A stretch of 64,000 bases of DNA, taken from positions 4,642,340 to 4,706,339 of the forward strand of contig NC_061863.1 in NCBI RefSeq assembly GCF_907164915.1, given 5' to 3'. Shown here piece after piece: positions 43,595 through 56,668 of this stretch. This stretch comes from Impatiens glandulifera. Its lineage: Eukaryota > Streptophyta > Magnoliopsida > Ericales > Balsaminaceae. Made by a program: the position numbers and the translations under genes. The notes under the pieces are model-generated. The model was not told where the DNA came from, did no database searches, and saw nothing but the letters and a program-made list of their open reading frames with translations. How positions within the stretch are numbered: the stretch's first letter is position 1; every line of letters begins with the position of its first letter.

Positions 43595-43753
43595 TGAATT
43601 TGGTGAGGAAATTTGGTGAAGGAATAACTTGGCATAATTTTCGCTAAAAAAATCAAATAATTTCTCTCTTTTCTCTCTTTCCTCCCACTTTTACATTTTC
43701 CAAAAGGTGATACCAAGTCATTCCCTCACCAAATTCCCCCTCTCTATCACTCC
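43595..43753. mobile_element. Small MITE-like inverted repeat
   Basis: AATTTGGTGAGGAAATTTGG...ACTTGGCAT on the left is mirrored by ACCAAGTCATTCCCTCACCA...AATTCCCC on the right, about 160 bp in all. A related half-copy lies at 62836-62990. Neighbouring 43110-43590 and 43754-44320 hold no gene. Confidence 0.6.
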
Positions 43754-44329
43754 TTTAATTATTATTACTTCATTTTCATAAAATGAAAAATAAATGTAAA
43801 TGAATATTTTATAAATAATGATAATAATGAAAAAATAATAATTTTTAATTCTAAATATCCTCTCTTTTACTCCAAATATTTTTTTTTTCCAAATAATTTA
43901 AGTATTCCTACTTCAAACAATTTTATTATCTAAATAATCCAAAGCTCTTGACCTTTACTATATCATGATTTTTAAAACAATTTAGGTTACTTTAAAATAT
44001 TGGTGATTTTCAAAAATTTTAAATAAAATAATTTAAAGAATATTAATATAAAAAATAAAATAAAAAATAATAATTTAAAATATGAGATAATTTAATATTT
44101 TAATTAATAAATTAAAAAATATAAGAATAGTAAAATAATATTTTTTTAATATGGGTAGTGACTTCATAATAATTAATATGTATATTGTGTCAAATCACAA
44201 CCCCACAAATGACACACAACATGATCTCATCTCATCTTAAAACCCAACGGTAACTTCAAACATTGACAAGTCAACAAGAAGATAATGTTTTTTCAATTGC
44301 ATTTATCAAATATATTATATCAATGATAA

Positions 44330-44618
44330 TTTTGATTGGTTTTATAAATTAGAAGGTTTATATCAAAATGACTAGTATTATGAATATTCTTACAATTAAT
44401 TTCAACCGCCAATATTTTTTTTATAGAAAAAGTAATTTATTTACTTATGTGAGTTAATATAATTAAAATCTATTTTTTATTTATATTTTGATTGGTTTTA
44501 TAAATTAGAAGGTTTATATCAAAATGACTAGTATTATGAATATTCTTACAATTAATTTCAACCGCCAATATTTTTTTATAGAAAAAGTAATTTATTTACT
44601 TATGTGAGTTAATATAAT
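44330..44618 (+). repeat. Tandem duplication of about 140 bp
   Basis: TTTTGATTGGTTTTATAAAT starts both copies (44330 and 44486), with the same downstream sequence through GTGAGTTAATATAAT. Nearly identical, so recent. A (TA)n tract follows at 44618-44638. Confidence 0.85.
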
Positions 44619-44639
44619 ATATATATATATATATATATT

Positions 44640-45269
44640 TTTACAAATATTTAAAAGAATAAAATAATAATGTTTTATATTTTATATAATAATTTATAAT
44701 AAAATTTAAAATATTCAATTTAAATATTTTCTCACAACAATTATTACTTAATTCATTATTTACCCACCTTTTAATTGGGTTACTTCTTCATACCTTCATT
44801 TTTGAATAATTTGCATCAATCTACTATAAATATGATATTATAAATTCTTACCCAAAATTGGAAGTGTTATTTTATTTTTTTATAAGATTCTTTTAATCAT
44901 ACTTTTTTTTATTTTTTATTCCTAATTTAAATTATTGTGCTTTATTTTATGTAGTTTGATTAAAATATTTTATATAATAAGTATATTTTGATAAATTAAA
45001 AATCAAATAAAAAATCGAATTGTTATTCCGTACATAATATTTTATTCCACATTTTTAGGCTTAATTTTGTAAGATGTTCTTTTAGCTGAAATCTCTCTCT
45101 TTGTTTCTCTCTTCCTCTCTCACACACACATTTACACATAGAGAGTTCAGTTCAGCGTTGAGCATCTAACTCAACCAAGAAATTCTGGCGTCGCCGTCGC
45201 CGGAAGTTCTTTCCTTACTTTCAGGCGTCCTGAATCAGAACGATCTGATTTTCTATTACTTTGACGATA
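44640..45269. other. AT-rich spacer and 5' leader of the RING-H2 gene
   Basis: 44640-45080 is AT-rich. 45085-45269 is CT-rich leader (ctctctcacacacacattta, then a GC-richer gtcgccgtcgccgg), typical of a plant 5' UTR. Confidence 0.55.
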
Positions 45270-46749
45270 ATGTCCAATAGTAAATCGAATAAGCCACAAG
45301 ATTGTTGTTCGGAATCAGCTTCAACGGAGCTTAAAATCTATCAAACATTCATCTTCTCCATTCCTATCTTCTTCACCTTCATTCTCCTCCTCTTGTTCTA
45401 TTTGTTTTATTTACGCCGCCGGCGAGTTGATTGGTCTTCTCTCCGAATGCGAGCTTCCGTTCCACCTCCGATTGAAATCTCTAGGGTAAACATATTTTCT
45501 CTTCCCCTGTCGATTTACCTTTTTTTACACTCTCTGGTTTCATCTTTTGCAGATTGAATTAGGTTTGAAGAAAGAAGTAAGGGAGATGCTACCTATCATA
45601 ATATATAAAGAGAGCTTCTCTGTCAAGGATACTCAGTGAGTTTCTTTCATTGATTAATTTTACCGTCTGCAGTATCCTAAATTAGGGCATCAATGACATA
45701 GGAAGATGAATTCAGATCCCTTTTGTTATGGAAATCAAACCACGATAATCTAATGATTTCTGCATCTGTTTCTGATACTTAAATGATTGTTCAATATTGA
45801 TTGACCTAATTTCTTTCCAATGTTGATATTGGATGAAAGCTTAATCCTGGTTGCTCATGAGTTTCAATGTGTTACTTCCAACAGGTTTCCCAATATTTAG
45901 ATCGATTAATTGCATACACTTAGAGATTGACTACTCATATGTTGATGATGAACAATGAATTTGTAGCAAAATGTTGAGTTGTTGTGATGGATTAATCTCA
46001 CTTTATGTTTTTGATTCATTCAGCCAGTATATGTGAGAATGAATTGGTTTTGTTTCAGTCTCGATCTTGCCCTTTCAAATCTGGGAATGGACATGACCCC
46101 ATCTAAAATCAAATCGTTCTTAGTGGGAATTGAACATAAGACTTTTGATCTCTTTGGTAAGATCGGTTGTCACTTGAACTGCCTTGATGTATTTGTTGCC
46201 TATTAGGTTTTAGGTTCTTGGACTTTTTTGGGACTCTATTTTAGTTTGTAACATGTAAACAGATTATTTCAAATAAAATTCAGAAAAATATAATTGAGAT
46301 TGGCCTATGTGAAAACACTTTTGTTTTAGATCAGATCTGGCTGAAAAACTGCCAATAAATTTATGGTGTAATTGGATCGCAACAATTTGATTACTATGAA
46401 ATTTGGACAGATTGTAGATCTCTGAAGGACAATTTTTTCGAAACCTAAACAAACATAGCCTACAATGAATTTCGGCCAAACTAAGCTCTCATTTTTCATG
46501 TGTTTTGGCTGCAGGTGCTCTGTTTGCCTTGGGGACTATCAATCAGAGGATAGGCTCCAACAGATACCTGCTTGTGGGCATACATTTCACATGGAATGCA
46601 TTGATTTATGGCTCGCAACTCGCACGACTTGCCCACTTTGCCGCCTCTCTCTTATCCCTTCCCCTAAAGTTTCTATCGAGCCATTATCCGATCAAGATAC
46701 TACTGAAGAGGAAGAAGATGGGAATGACAGACAAAGAATTGATGCCTGA
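45270..46749 (+). CDS. RING-H2 finger E3 ubiquitin ligase, RHA4A/ATL-like
   Basis: Three exons: 45270-45485, 45553-45635, 46515-46749, with GT-AG introns; 177 residues, close to the length I recall for Arabidopsis RHA4A (about 174). The ATG at 45270 is the first in frame. One membrane segment lies at about 25-48 (TFIFSIPIFFTFILLLLFYL) followed by RRRR. A GLD-like region follows (ELGLKKEVREMLPIIIYKES). The RING-H2 domain at about 100-141 has all eight ligands: CSVC, C-G-H, H-x2-C, CPLC, with the Trp before the last pair (LWLATRTTC). ATL-type proteins are membrane E3 ligases that pass ubiquitin from E2 to targets. The C-terminal tail is acidic (TTEEEEDG). Intact; targets unknown. Confidence 0.92.
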
Positions 46750-47661
46750 CCATAATAATAAACTCAGAATCATCAAGAAGATTGATTCTTGACATGGGTA
46801 ATGTTGTATTTTTTATAAATAAATAGAAAATGAGAGTCTAGATTTAGTTGGTCTTGTTCGGATAATGTCAATTTAATGTATAGTGTAAACAAGATTTCGA
46901 CACGAACTAATGTACATCATTTAATTAAACATTATTCAATGATTTCTGACTATAAGTTGTTATGATACTCATGACAGGATTAGCGTTTCCCACCCTAATC
47001 CCTTCTATGTACCATTTAAAAATATATATATATTTTTTTAAATAAAGACAAATATAAAAAGTGAAACTACATTGTCTTATCTTAATTATTCGAATGGTAT
47101 CTTTACTTTAAGCATCAATTGGTTTATATATAACATATTTTGAAAACCTTCATAACTTATTTTTGTGTGCTTTTATTAATTGGGATGGATTTTAAGTTTC
47201 GTTTGGAAACTGAGGTGTAGGGATCGCATTATCTTGTTAGGAAAAAAAATCTTATTCTAATAGTTTCAATTTTATTAAAAATGGTCTAAATTAGAGTGGG
47301 ATAAAACAAAAATTAGGCATCATGACTTCCATTTCTATTAAGTATTTAAAAATTAAAAAATAATTATCATTTCCTTCAAAAACATTGTTTTGTTCCTTGT
47401 TAGGCATTATGTGTACATCAATTATGAACTAAAACATGAACAGTGTTGGCTTCCTAAAATTCATAAATAAATATAAATGTAAATATAAATTTACAAAACA
47501 GATTCTTATTTCTGATGACAAAAATATGTTTGAACTCGAATCTAATGGCTCATGCATTAATTAATTTAATACATTAATTAATTTATGAGGAGTCTAAACA
47601 TAAAATCCTAATATTATCATACATCATATTACTAGATTTATTATAATTTTTATCTACAAGA

Positions 47662-47748
<87 letters not shown>

Positions 47749-48946
47749 CACGTTTAATTTTGAAATGATGGAGGTGTACACGCTCTTTCTAAAATGATCT
47801 ACATCATAGATAATTTTATGGGTTAGAATTAGATATATATATTTCTCTCTCTTCATTTATCTTTATTAATTAATTTTTTTATTTCCCTTACCATATATAT
47901 ATTTTCTCACTAATAATATAAAATATATATTTTTTCAACAATTCTATTAACTAAGTTTCATAATTATCTATGTCCGTTACTCTTTTTTATATATATATAT
48001 ATATTAATATTTTTTATTAATTGAATTTAGCATTAATATTAATTATAAAAATTTGTAAAAATAATAAGAGTTTCAGTTATTATATTATATTTATTATAAA
48101 ATTATTTTATTTATATTAATTCAGTTTAGCATTAAATATTAAATATGAAAATATATAAAAATAAAAAATTTCAATTATTATATTATAATTAATGAAAATA
48201 TGTAAAAATAAAAATTTCAGTTATCATATCATAATTAATAAAAATATGTAAAAATAAAAAATTCCAGTTATCATATTATAATTATCTATTAATTGAATTT
48301 AGCAATAAATATTGATTATATCAACGTATATAACTACAATTAAACCAATATATTATTCCATCCAAATATTTTATTTCTATAAATAATCTTAGATCAATGA
48401 GGTTCAATTGAAGAGAGAAGAGTGATATCTTCATATACAGAGCATTTTATTTCGTGGATCTCCTTTTGTCGTGTTCTATCTCTATTCATAATCTTCTCAA
48501 TTTCTCTATCAATATCATGCTTTCAATAATTGAATTTGTATTATGTTATGTTTCAACAATCCGTTTTCACTGATTTGTATTTTTTTTCCAGGAATTTGAT
48601 CATTTCAGGCAGCTGCAAAAACATCCTTGGTCTCCTTTTGTAGCTTCTAACTCTACAATCATTCACAAAATTCAGGTAATTTCTCTTTCCTAATTTATTT
48701 CTCTTACTTATTTTCTCTCTCATAATATAAGATCATCTCCAACCCATCCTACAAAATCTTTCTCCTCCAAACCCAAATATGCAGAGACATTTTTCACATA
48801 CTCAAAAGGTTTTCAAAACTTTCATTTAAGTCATTTTAGTTTGTTTTTAATTAATTTATATAACTTATTTATATTTTAATTTGTTTACATATTTTATTTA
48901 TTTATATTTTAATTTATTTATATAATTTATTTATATGTTTAATTCA
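46750..48946. other. AT-rich intergenic DNA
   Basis: 46750-46990 is the 3' flank of the RING-H2 gene. Beyond it there is no gene. The 83-bp (TA)n tract at 47664-47746 is listed separately. Confidence 0.5.
47664..47746. repeat. (TA)n microsatellite, 83 bp
   Basis: Uninterrupted TA dinucleotides. The open frame on the minus strand across it is an artefact. Confidence 0.97.
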
Positions 48947-49425
48947 TGATAATTTTAATAAGGTTTGTTTTGTTGTATTTTTTTGTTTGTGAGAAGTAAT
49001 TTGTGTTTATGTAATAATGTTTAATTTATTTTATGTAGTTGTATAAATAAATGAATGAGAATTTTAAAAGAATTAATAAGTTGTTGTAAAGTTATGGGTT
49101 CAATTTATAATTTTAGATAAATATATAGATAATATTGAAAAAATTAAAATTTATTATAAAAATGAATATTCTGAGAATATTCTTTTGAGTTTGAGTTTTT
49201 GGGTTGGAGATAAATTACTGAGATGTTTACTGCATTTTAAATATGAGAATAGGTATTTGGGTTAGTATAAATTTCTTTCATAATATATATATTTCTTTTT
49301 CTTAATCTAATTATTAAGTATTTTTTTTCTACTTACTGTATAAATTTTTATATATTTCACACTAATAATATAAAATATTATTTTTATTAATATTTTTACA
49401 TAAAGATATATAATATTACATCACA

Positions 49426-49468
<43 letters not shown>

Positions 49469-49930
49469 ATGTTTAATAGATGAATATAAAGGTTTATACA
49501 CAAATTATTAACTCTATAAATTACTCTACTTTCTAAATTAATTTTTTTATATATTTTACATCTCTTTCTTAATCTAATTATTAAATTTTTTTTTCTTACT
49601 TTCAATATATAAATATTTATATTTTTTCATACTAATAATATAAAATATTTTTTATATTAAAATATATAATATTACATAACATATTTATTTTTTATATATA
49701 ATAATAGATGAATATGAAAGTTTATACACAAATTCATTATGATTTTTATCTCATTTCATAATTTATCTCTATTAATTAACTCTATGTAATTACTTTACTT
49801 TCTAAATTAATTTCTTTATTTTATATTCAAAATTTTTTTAATTTCATAATTTATCTTTCTAATTAATTCCTAATATTACTCTTTTTTCTAATTTAATTTT
49901 TTTTTTCACTTTCATAGTATATAAAAATTT

Positions 49931-49983
<53 letters not shown>

Positions 49984-51240
49984 GTAAGTTATAACTATTT
50001 ATTTTAAATAGGTGGTTATATATAAATAAATATTTTAAATAACAATATTAAATATTTCTCTCAACTAAAATTTATATATATTAATTTCATACTTAATTTA
50101 TTATTTTTTTATCTCTAATCTTTATATATATATATATATATATGATAATTTTAATAAGATTTGTTTTGTTGTATTTTTTTGTTTATGAGATGTAATTTGT
50201 GTTTATGTAATAATGTTTAATTTATTCTATTTTATATAAATAATTGAATGAGAATTTAAAAGTAATTAATAAGTTTTTATAAAGTTATGAGTTCAATTTA
50301 TAATTTTAGATAAATATATATATAATATTGAAAAAATTAAAATTTATTATAAAAATAAATATTAGAATATTATTTTGAGTTTGAGTTTTTGGGTTGAGAT
50401 AAATTACTGAGATGTTTACTGCATTTTAAGTATGAGAATAAATATCTTTCATAATATATATATTTCTCTTTCTTAATCTAATTATTAAGTATTTTTTTAT
50501 ACTTACTATATAAATTTTTATATTTTTTCACACTAATAATATAAAATATTTTTTTATTAATATTTTTTACATAAAGATATATAATATTACATAACATATT
50601 TATTTGTATATATATAATAACAATATATATAATAATGTTTAATAGATGAATATGAAGGTTTATACACAAATTATTTTTATCTCAATTCATAATTTCTTTC
50701 TCTTAATTAACTCTATAAATTACTCTATTTTTTAAATTAATTTTTTTTATATATATTTTGACTCTCTTTCTTAATCTAATTATTAAGTATTTTTTTTCTT
50801 ACTCTTACTATATAGATATTTATATTTTTTCACACTAATAATATAAAATATTTTTTATATTAAAATATATAATATTACATAACATATTTATTTATATATA
50901 TAATAACAATATATAATAATGTTTAATAGATGAATACAAATGTTTATACACAAATTCATTATGATTTCTATCTCAATTCATTATTTTATATTCAAGAATT
51001 TTTTCATTTCATAATTTATCTTTCTAATTAATTCCTAATATTACTCTTTTTTCTAATTAATTTTTTTTTCACTTTCTACTTATCATAATATATTAAAATT
51101 TAATATTATATATATATATATTAGGTAAGTTAAGACTATTTATTTTAAATAGGTGGTTATATATAAATAAATATTTTAAATAACAATATTAAATATTTCT
51201 CTCAACTAAAATCTATATATATTAATTTCGTACCTAATTT
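48947..51240 (+). repeat. Tandem duplication of a ~1.2-kb AT-rich block
   Basis: ATGATAATTTTAATAAG starts both units (48947 and 50142, offset about 1,195). Both carry the same series, GTTTTGTTGTATTTTTTTGT, TGGGTT(g)GAGATAAATTACTG and so on. Both end GGTGGTTATATATAAATAAA... CTCTCAACTAAAAT (50030-50080 and 51160-51210). Inside each unit a shorter ~300-bp piece (tttcttaatctaattattaa) is itself repeated. (TA)n tracts occur at 49436-49465 and 49936-49980. No coding. Confidence 0.8.
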
Positions 51241-51244
51241 TTTT

Positions 51245-52150
51245 TTATTGCTTAAGAGAATTTTTTTAATTTAGTTGTTCAAGAAATCATTTATTTGTGG
51301 ACAATATTATTTTTTTATATCACAGTTTTTATTATTTGGTAATTTTCTGCCTTTTTCTTAAATGTTATGGTGATTACTCTACTAAAGCGTGGTTTCATCT
51401 CCAAAATGACCGAGTGTGATGTAAACTTTTTAATAAAATTCTATCTCTAAAATATTCTTATTTTTATCTTGACTCTGGTATATCTACACTATCTCACTTT
51501 ATTAAAAATACAAAGGTCTAAAGAGAATTTGATTGAGCCAACTTATTTTTTCTTTAAATAATACTATTATTTTAGTTTGAATTGTTTTAAGAGAATTTTC
51601 TTAATTTGGTTGTTCAAGAAACTATTTATTTGGGACAATATTTTTTTTTATATCACAGCTTTTATTATTTAGTAATTTTCTGCATTTTTTTTAATGTTAT
51701 TAATACCGGTAATCACTCTACTACACTACTACAGTGGTTTCATCTCCACAATGACCGAGTGTGATTTAAACTTTCAAACAAAGTTCTATCTCTAAAATAT
51801 TCTCTTTTTTTTTTCTAACTCTTGTATATCAATACTATCTCACTTTATAAAAAAAATACAAAGGTCCAACTTATTTTTTCTTTAAATAATACTATTTTTT
51901 TAGTTTGAATTTTTGTTTTGGTTGTTCAAGAAATTATTTATTTGTGGACAATATTTTTTTATTACAGTTATTTATTATTTGATAATTTTTCTGCATTTTT
52001 CTTGAATGTTATCAATACTGGTATTTATCCTACTACCACGTAGTTTCATCTTCATAGTGACTGAGTGTGATCTATCTCTAAAATAATTTTTTTTTTTGTC
52101 TTGACTCTTGTATATCTACCCTTTCTAACTTTATGAAAAATACAAAGGTC
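51245..52150 (+). repeat. Tandem triplication of a ~330-bp unit
   Basis: Three copies starting near 51250, 51585 and 51917. Each has GTTGTTCAAGAAA, GACAATATT, GGTTTCATCT, GAGTGTGAT, and TACAAAGGTC. Copies differ by several percent and short indels; the third is shorter. Confidence 0.8.
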
Positions 52151-55100
52151 TCAACAATTCTTTTACTAAATTTATTGAAACTCATTTCAACAATTCTTTT
52201 ACTAACTTTATTGAAACTCATTGCAAAAATTTGATGCAGTCAACTTTAACAACTAAAAATAATTAATATACATATGATCGAAACATATTTTATATTATAT
52301 AAACATATATCTTACTTTTAAGTTAATATTATTATTAGAATTAAGTTATTATTAGTAGTGATATATTTTTTATTGAACAAAATATATTAATACTCACTTA
52401 ATCTTTGATTATAAATATAGAATTTGTATCATTTGGTTAATCTTCTTTTTTACAAGATACTGTTAAAGAGAATTTTTTTATAATTTAGTGAAGGAGTTTT
52501 ATTAATCTAAATTTTCCATGACCTACTTTCAAATTTTTTGGACTAGGTTGGTCTTAGAAAAAAGAGATTTTTTGAAAATTGGTTATAAATACTTATTTAA
52601 ATGCTGAACTATAATATCAAACTATATCAATGATAGGTAAAATGTGTTATATACTATTATATCATTCATCCCGTATGAGTTTATCCTCTCTCTTATCTTC
52701 GAGTAAATTACTTCGTTTCTTTTGTGATGAAAAATTTTCTAACAAAAATTAGCCTTCTATAAAAAAAAGATTCTAATTTTTTAATTACATTTAGAAATAT
52801 ATAAAAATAAAAAATATATTTAATAAAATATTTTAGAAGTCTAATAACGATCCTCTTTTTTTCAAAAGATAAATTAAGTTTGAAGCTAATATAATTTATT
52901 TATATTTATTCATTTTTTAAAATTAAAATAGGGTATTGACTAATAAATTATGTTAGTTTTTTTTTATATAATGAATTCTAATTTCGTCTTTTTATGAAGT
53001 TCGTAAAATGAAGAGTAATGTTATCTTCATTTGATTATGAATTTGTTTTTATTATTGTATAACCATAATTCATAAAATAAAATATTTTTTAAAAAACAAT
53101 CAACAAAATTATATAAAAATTATTGTTCGCATAGCACTTTGACACAAGAAATTAAGACAAAAAAAAAAATATATGTAACTAAAAATTAGAGTCAATAATC
53201 GCATCTTTAAGAATTAAGAACCATCCAGTAAATCTACACATGTCTATAAATTAAATTAGAGTTAGAGAGATTTAATTTAATATAAGAAAAATAATAATAT
53301 ATACTTTATTTAACCTACATAAAAAAAGATTAATTATTTTTTTAGAGTGAAATTTATTTTTTTATGTTTTTGTTAATAGTACATTTTTATATGGGTATAA
53401 TAATTTTTATAATTAAAATTACCAATTTATAAAATATTTTTTATTTAAAAAATTTATATAATATAAAAAAATGATATGAAATGATATAACCTTTATTTAT
53501 ATAATAATAATAATAATAATGTAATTTTAAATTTTATCTTTCTTCTTTAATCAAATTTTCTCAATTTTTATTTTAAGTTTAAATAACTTTAATAAAAATA
53601 AATTATTTTTAAAATTATAGTTATAAACTCATAATATTATTTATTTATTTAATTATATATATTTAATTTAAATGTTATTATCTCATATAAAATAATATTT
53701 AATATAAAAAATCAAAAAATTTATATGATTTAAAAAAAGGACATAAGATAATATAACTTTTATTATCTAAATTAAGTTTAAATATTTTCAAACATTTATT
53801 ATATAATAATAATAATAATAATGTAATTTTAAATTTGATGTACCAAATTTGTATTTTTTTTTATTTTTATCAAAATTTCTTAAATATTATTTTAAGTTTA
53901 ATTTATTTTTTTATTCACTTTTTGTTTTCTATCTTATAATTTAATTATATTTTTTGATTGATTATGTATATAAATAAATAAATATATGAATTATATTTTT
54001 TCTTTTATTATTTTTCTTGAATTTGGAATTGAATAATAAATAGGTAGATAATGAATCTAAAATAAATATCATATCATTAAAAGTTAATTAGAAAATTATA
54101 TTAATTTTGAAATTTTTATAATTTATTTTATTTTTCTAAAAATATTTAGATTAACCTTTTTAAAAGAATTTATTTTTTTTCAAATAGTTTGATAATGTAG
54201 TTTGTATTTTGTAAGCAAAAACTTATTAGTTAATTTTTATTGTTTTATTTTTTTTATATAAAAAAGGCCTAAAGATCATATTTTTTTATAACTATGATAT
54301 TTTTTATATTATAATCTTTGATTTAAGATATTTAAAAATATATTTTTATTTTTTAATAATAAAAACAATGCAAATATTTTCACATCGACAAATTATTTTA
54401 AGGATAAGAAGTAATTGTGAAGCTAAATTTTACCACCTAAAAGTTGAGTAATGTAATATAATGGTCTTATTTAAATTTTATATTAATTTTTTATATTAAT
54501 TTTAAAATTTGTTTGATAAATATATTTATTTATTATAATATGTCAAATTACAATATTTTTAGGTCAATAATAAAGTTTTTATATCTGAAATTGATCCAGA
54601 TAATGAGGTGGACCGATTAAATATAAAAAAACGGATAAGCAAGAGAGAAAAGGCCAGGAAAAGCTCGGATATATTCTTTTGAATTACAGTAGGAACTGGA
54701 ACAATCTATCTTGAAAGGCTCCCATGTCCCGTTAACCTTCTAAAATGTAAGATCATAAAAATAGCTCATAGATAGTAAAAGTTGGGTCTCACATAATCGG
54801 AGTGACTCCATGTGCTCTCATCTCCTTTAATTCTGTAATTATTATTTGTTTATTTTATTTATAAGATTTTTTTATTATATTGTTAAAAAATTTTGATTAT
54901 TTATTAATGATTAATTTCAGTTAAATATTTTGTTAAACATTTTTTATATCTATAATTTGTCATATTTAAAGGTATTATATGAGTCTTCTCTTAAAAGTTT
55001 AAAATAAGATCTATTTATCTTTTAAAGTACTTAATATTATAAAAATGAGAAAAAATATTTAAAATATAATTTATTAGTATAAAAATATGTCATTTTTTTT

Positions 55101-55750
55101 AAACTCACTCTAATATTCATGAATGGTGGTGTGATTTATATAATATTATAATTTTAACGTTATAATGTAATTAATTTACACTTATCTTTTATCTTATTCT
55201 AAATTGTAATCAACAACATTTATCTTTAAAAAATTGTTTATCATGTGTAAAATACCCCTACAACGTAAGGAAATAACTCTAGTTAGATTAATCATGCATT
55301 TTTACCTCTTACAATAAACAAAAATGTAAGTGTCAAGGTAGAAGAAGAAAGTTTCAAAATCTAAATGAGAATGAGTACAACATAAGGTTTGAAATTTGTG
55401 TTTTCAACATCTATCTGCAAATGAAGAATGCAAAAAACACCAATTCAAAATTATTATAATTAATTTTGTTATTGGGAGGATGATTCCTTATGATATTTAA
55501 AAAAAAAATGATTAATAAAATTTCATTAAAAATCCAAAAGTAAAAAGGTCAAAAATTATAATTAGATAAACTCTAACTATAATTAAAAGATGAACTGATT
55601 CTAAAATATCTTATTAATAACATTCACACAACATATAATAAATATTACAAACTAAAATATTACGATCAATATATAACAACTCCTAATTATCTCAATCATT
55701 ATGTTTATTTCCATATAAATTTACTGCATCATGTGGCCTTCTTTCCTTCC
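52151..55750. other. Very AT-rich gene-free DNA
   Basis: No coding region recognised. A GC-richer scrap at 54590-54810 (accgattaaat...aggccaggaaaag) has no recognisable product. Confidence 0.5.
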
Positions 55751-56668
55751 TAAGGGTGTTTAATATTTGATTTGAATTTTATTTTCGGTTTTTGAATCGA
55801 ATTTCAAACTAATTCGAATATAAATACAATTTTTGTATTGATTTTCGAGTTGGGGTTTCAACTTGAAAATCAAACTGAAAATCGAATTCACTTTTTATTA
55901 TTTATTTTATTATATATTATATTATTTATTATATATAATAATTTATTTATTTTACTATATATTATATAATTTAATATATAATAATTTATTATTCATCTCA
56001 TCTACCTTTTCTAAATTTAATTCCTTAGTCGTCTCTCTAATCTCTAACATAATCAAATAATCTCTCTAACCTCCCTTATGTCCGTTTTCTTAACCTAATC
56101 TTCTAAACGCTACTCCTCTCCCTCATCTCTTAACCTAATTCTCCAATCGTCACATCCCCTTTCATCTATATTCTCATATAAAAGAGCCTTCATAAATAAT
56201 CAACCGTCCACCTAAAAAATGAAATTAGCCCCCTCTGGAGTTTCAATCTATTTAATCTCGCTATTTGTAGAGTTTCTTCTTTGTCAAGACTTGATATATG
56301 TCCGTTGTTCAACACCTATTTCGAGTTTAAGATATATCTCTGCCGTTCAACACCTATTTCAAGTTCAAGATCTATTTCACCGTCCAACATCCATCTTCAT
56401 CTTTCAACATCTTAATTCAAATTTTGTTTTGAATTAGAATAATTTGAATTCATGATTTGGCAATAAAAGAAAAAAGAAAATCAAATTTGCTTCGAATTCG
56501 AATTATTTGAAATGCAAACCGAATATCAAATTCGAATTCGGTTTGATTTTATTAGAACTTATTCGAATTCGATTCGGTTTTCGAATTGACTAAAAAAATA
56601 AAAATTCGAAGAAATCGAACCGAGGAACTTGATTAACCTAAAAATCGAACCGATGAACACCCCTTCTC
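55751..56668. mobile_element. hAT-like MITE or non-autonomous element
   Basis: Left end AAGGGTGTTTAATATTTGAT and right end AAATCGAACCGATGAACACC-CCTT are inverted relatives (AAGGG(G)TGTT.A). Both subterminal regions are full of GAATTCGAATT/CGGTTT motifs typical of hAT MITEs. About 918 bp. No transposase; the 72-codon frame at 56219-56437 covers short repeats (GTTCAACACCTATTTC.AGTT) and is not a gene. TSD not recognised. Confidence 0.65.

Noticed and set aside
47650..47856. Open frame of Ile-Tyr repeats on the minus strand
   Set aside because: Produced by the (TA)n microsatellite; no start context or homology.
56219..56437. 72-codon ORF with a signal-peptide-like start
   Set aside because: Lies inside a hAT-like MITE and is built from short DNA repeats; no family resemblance.
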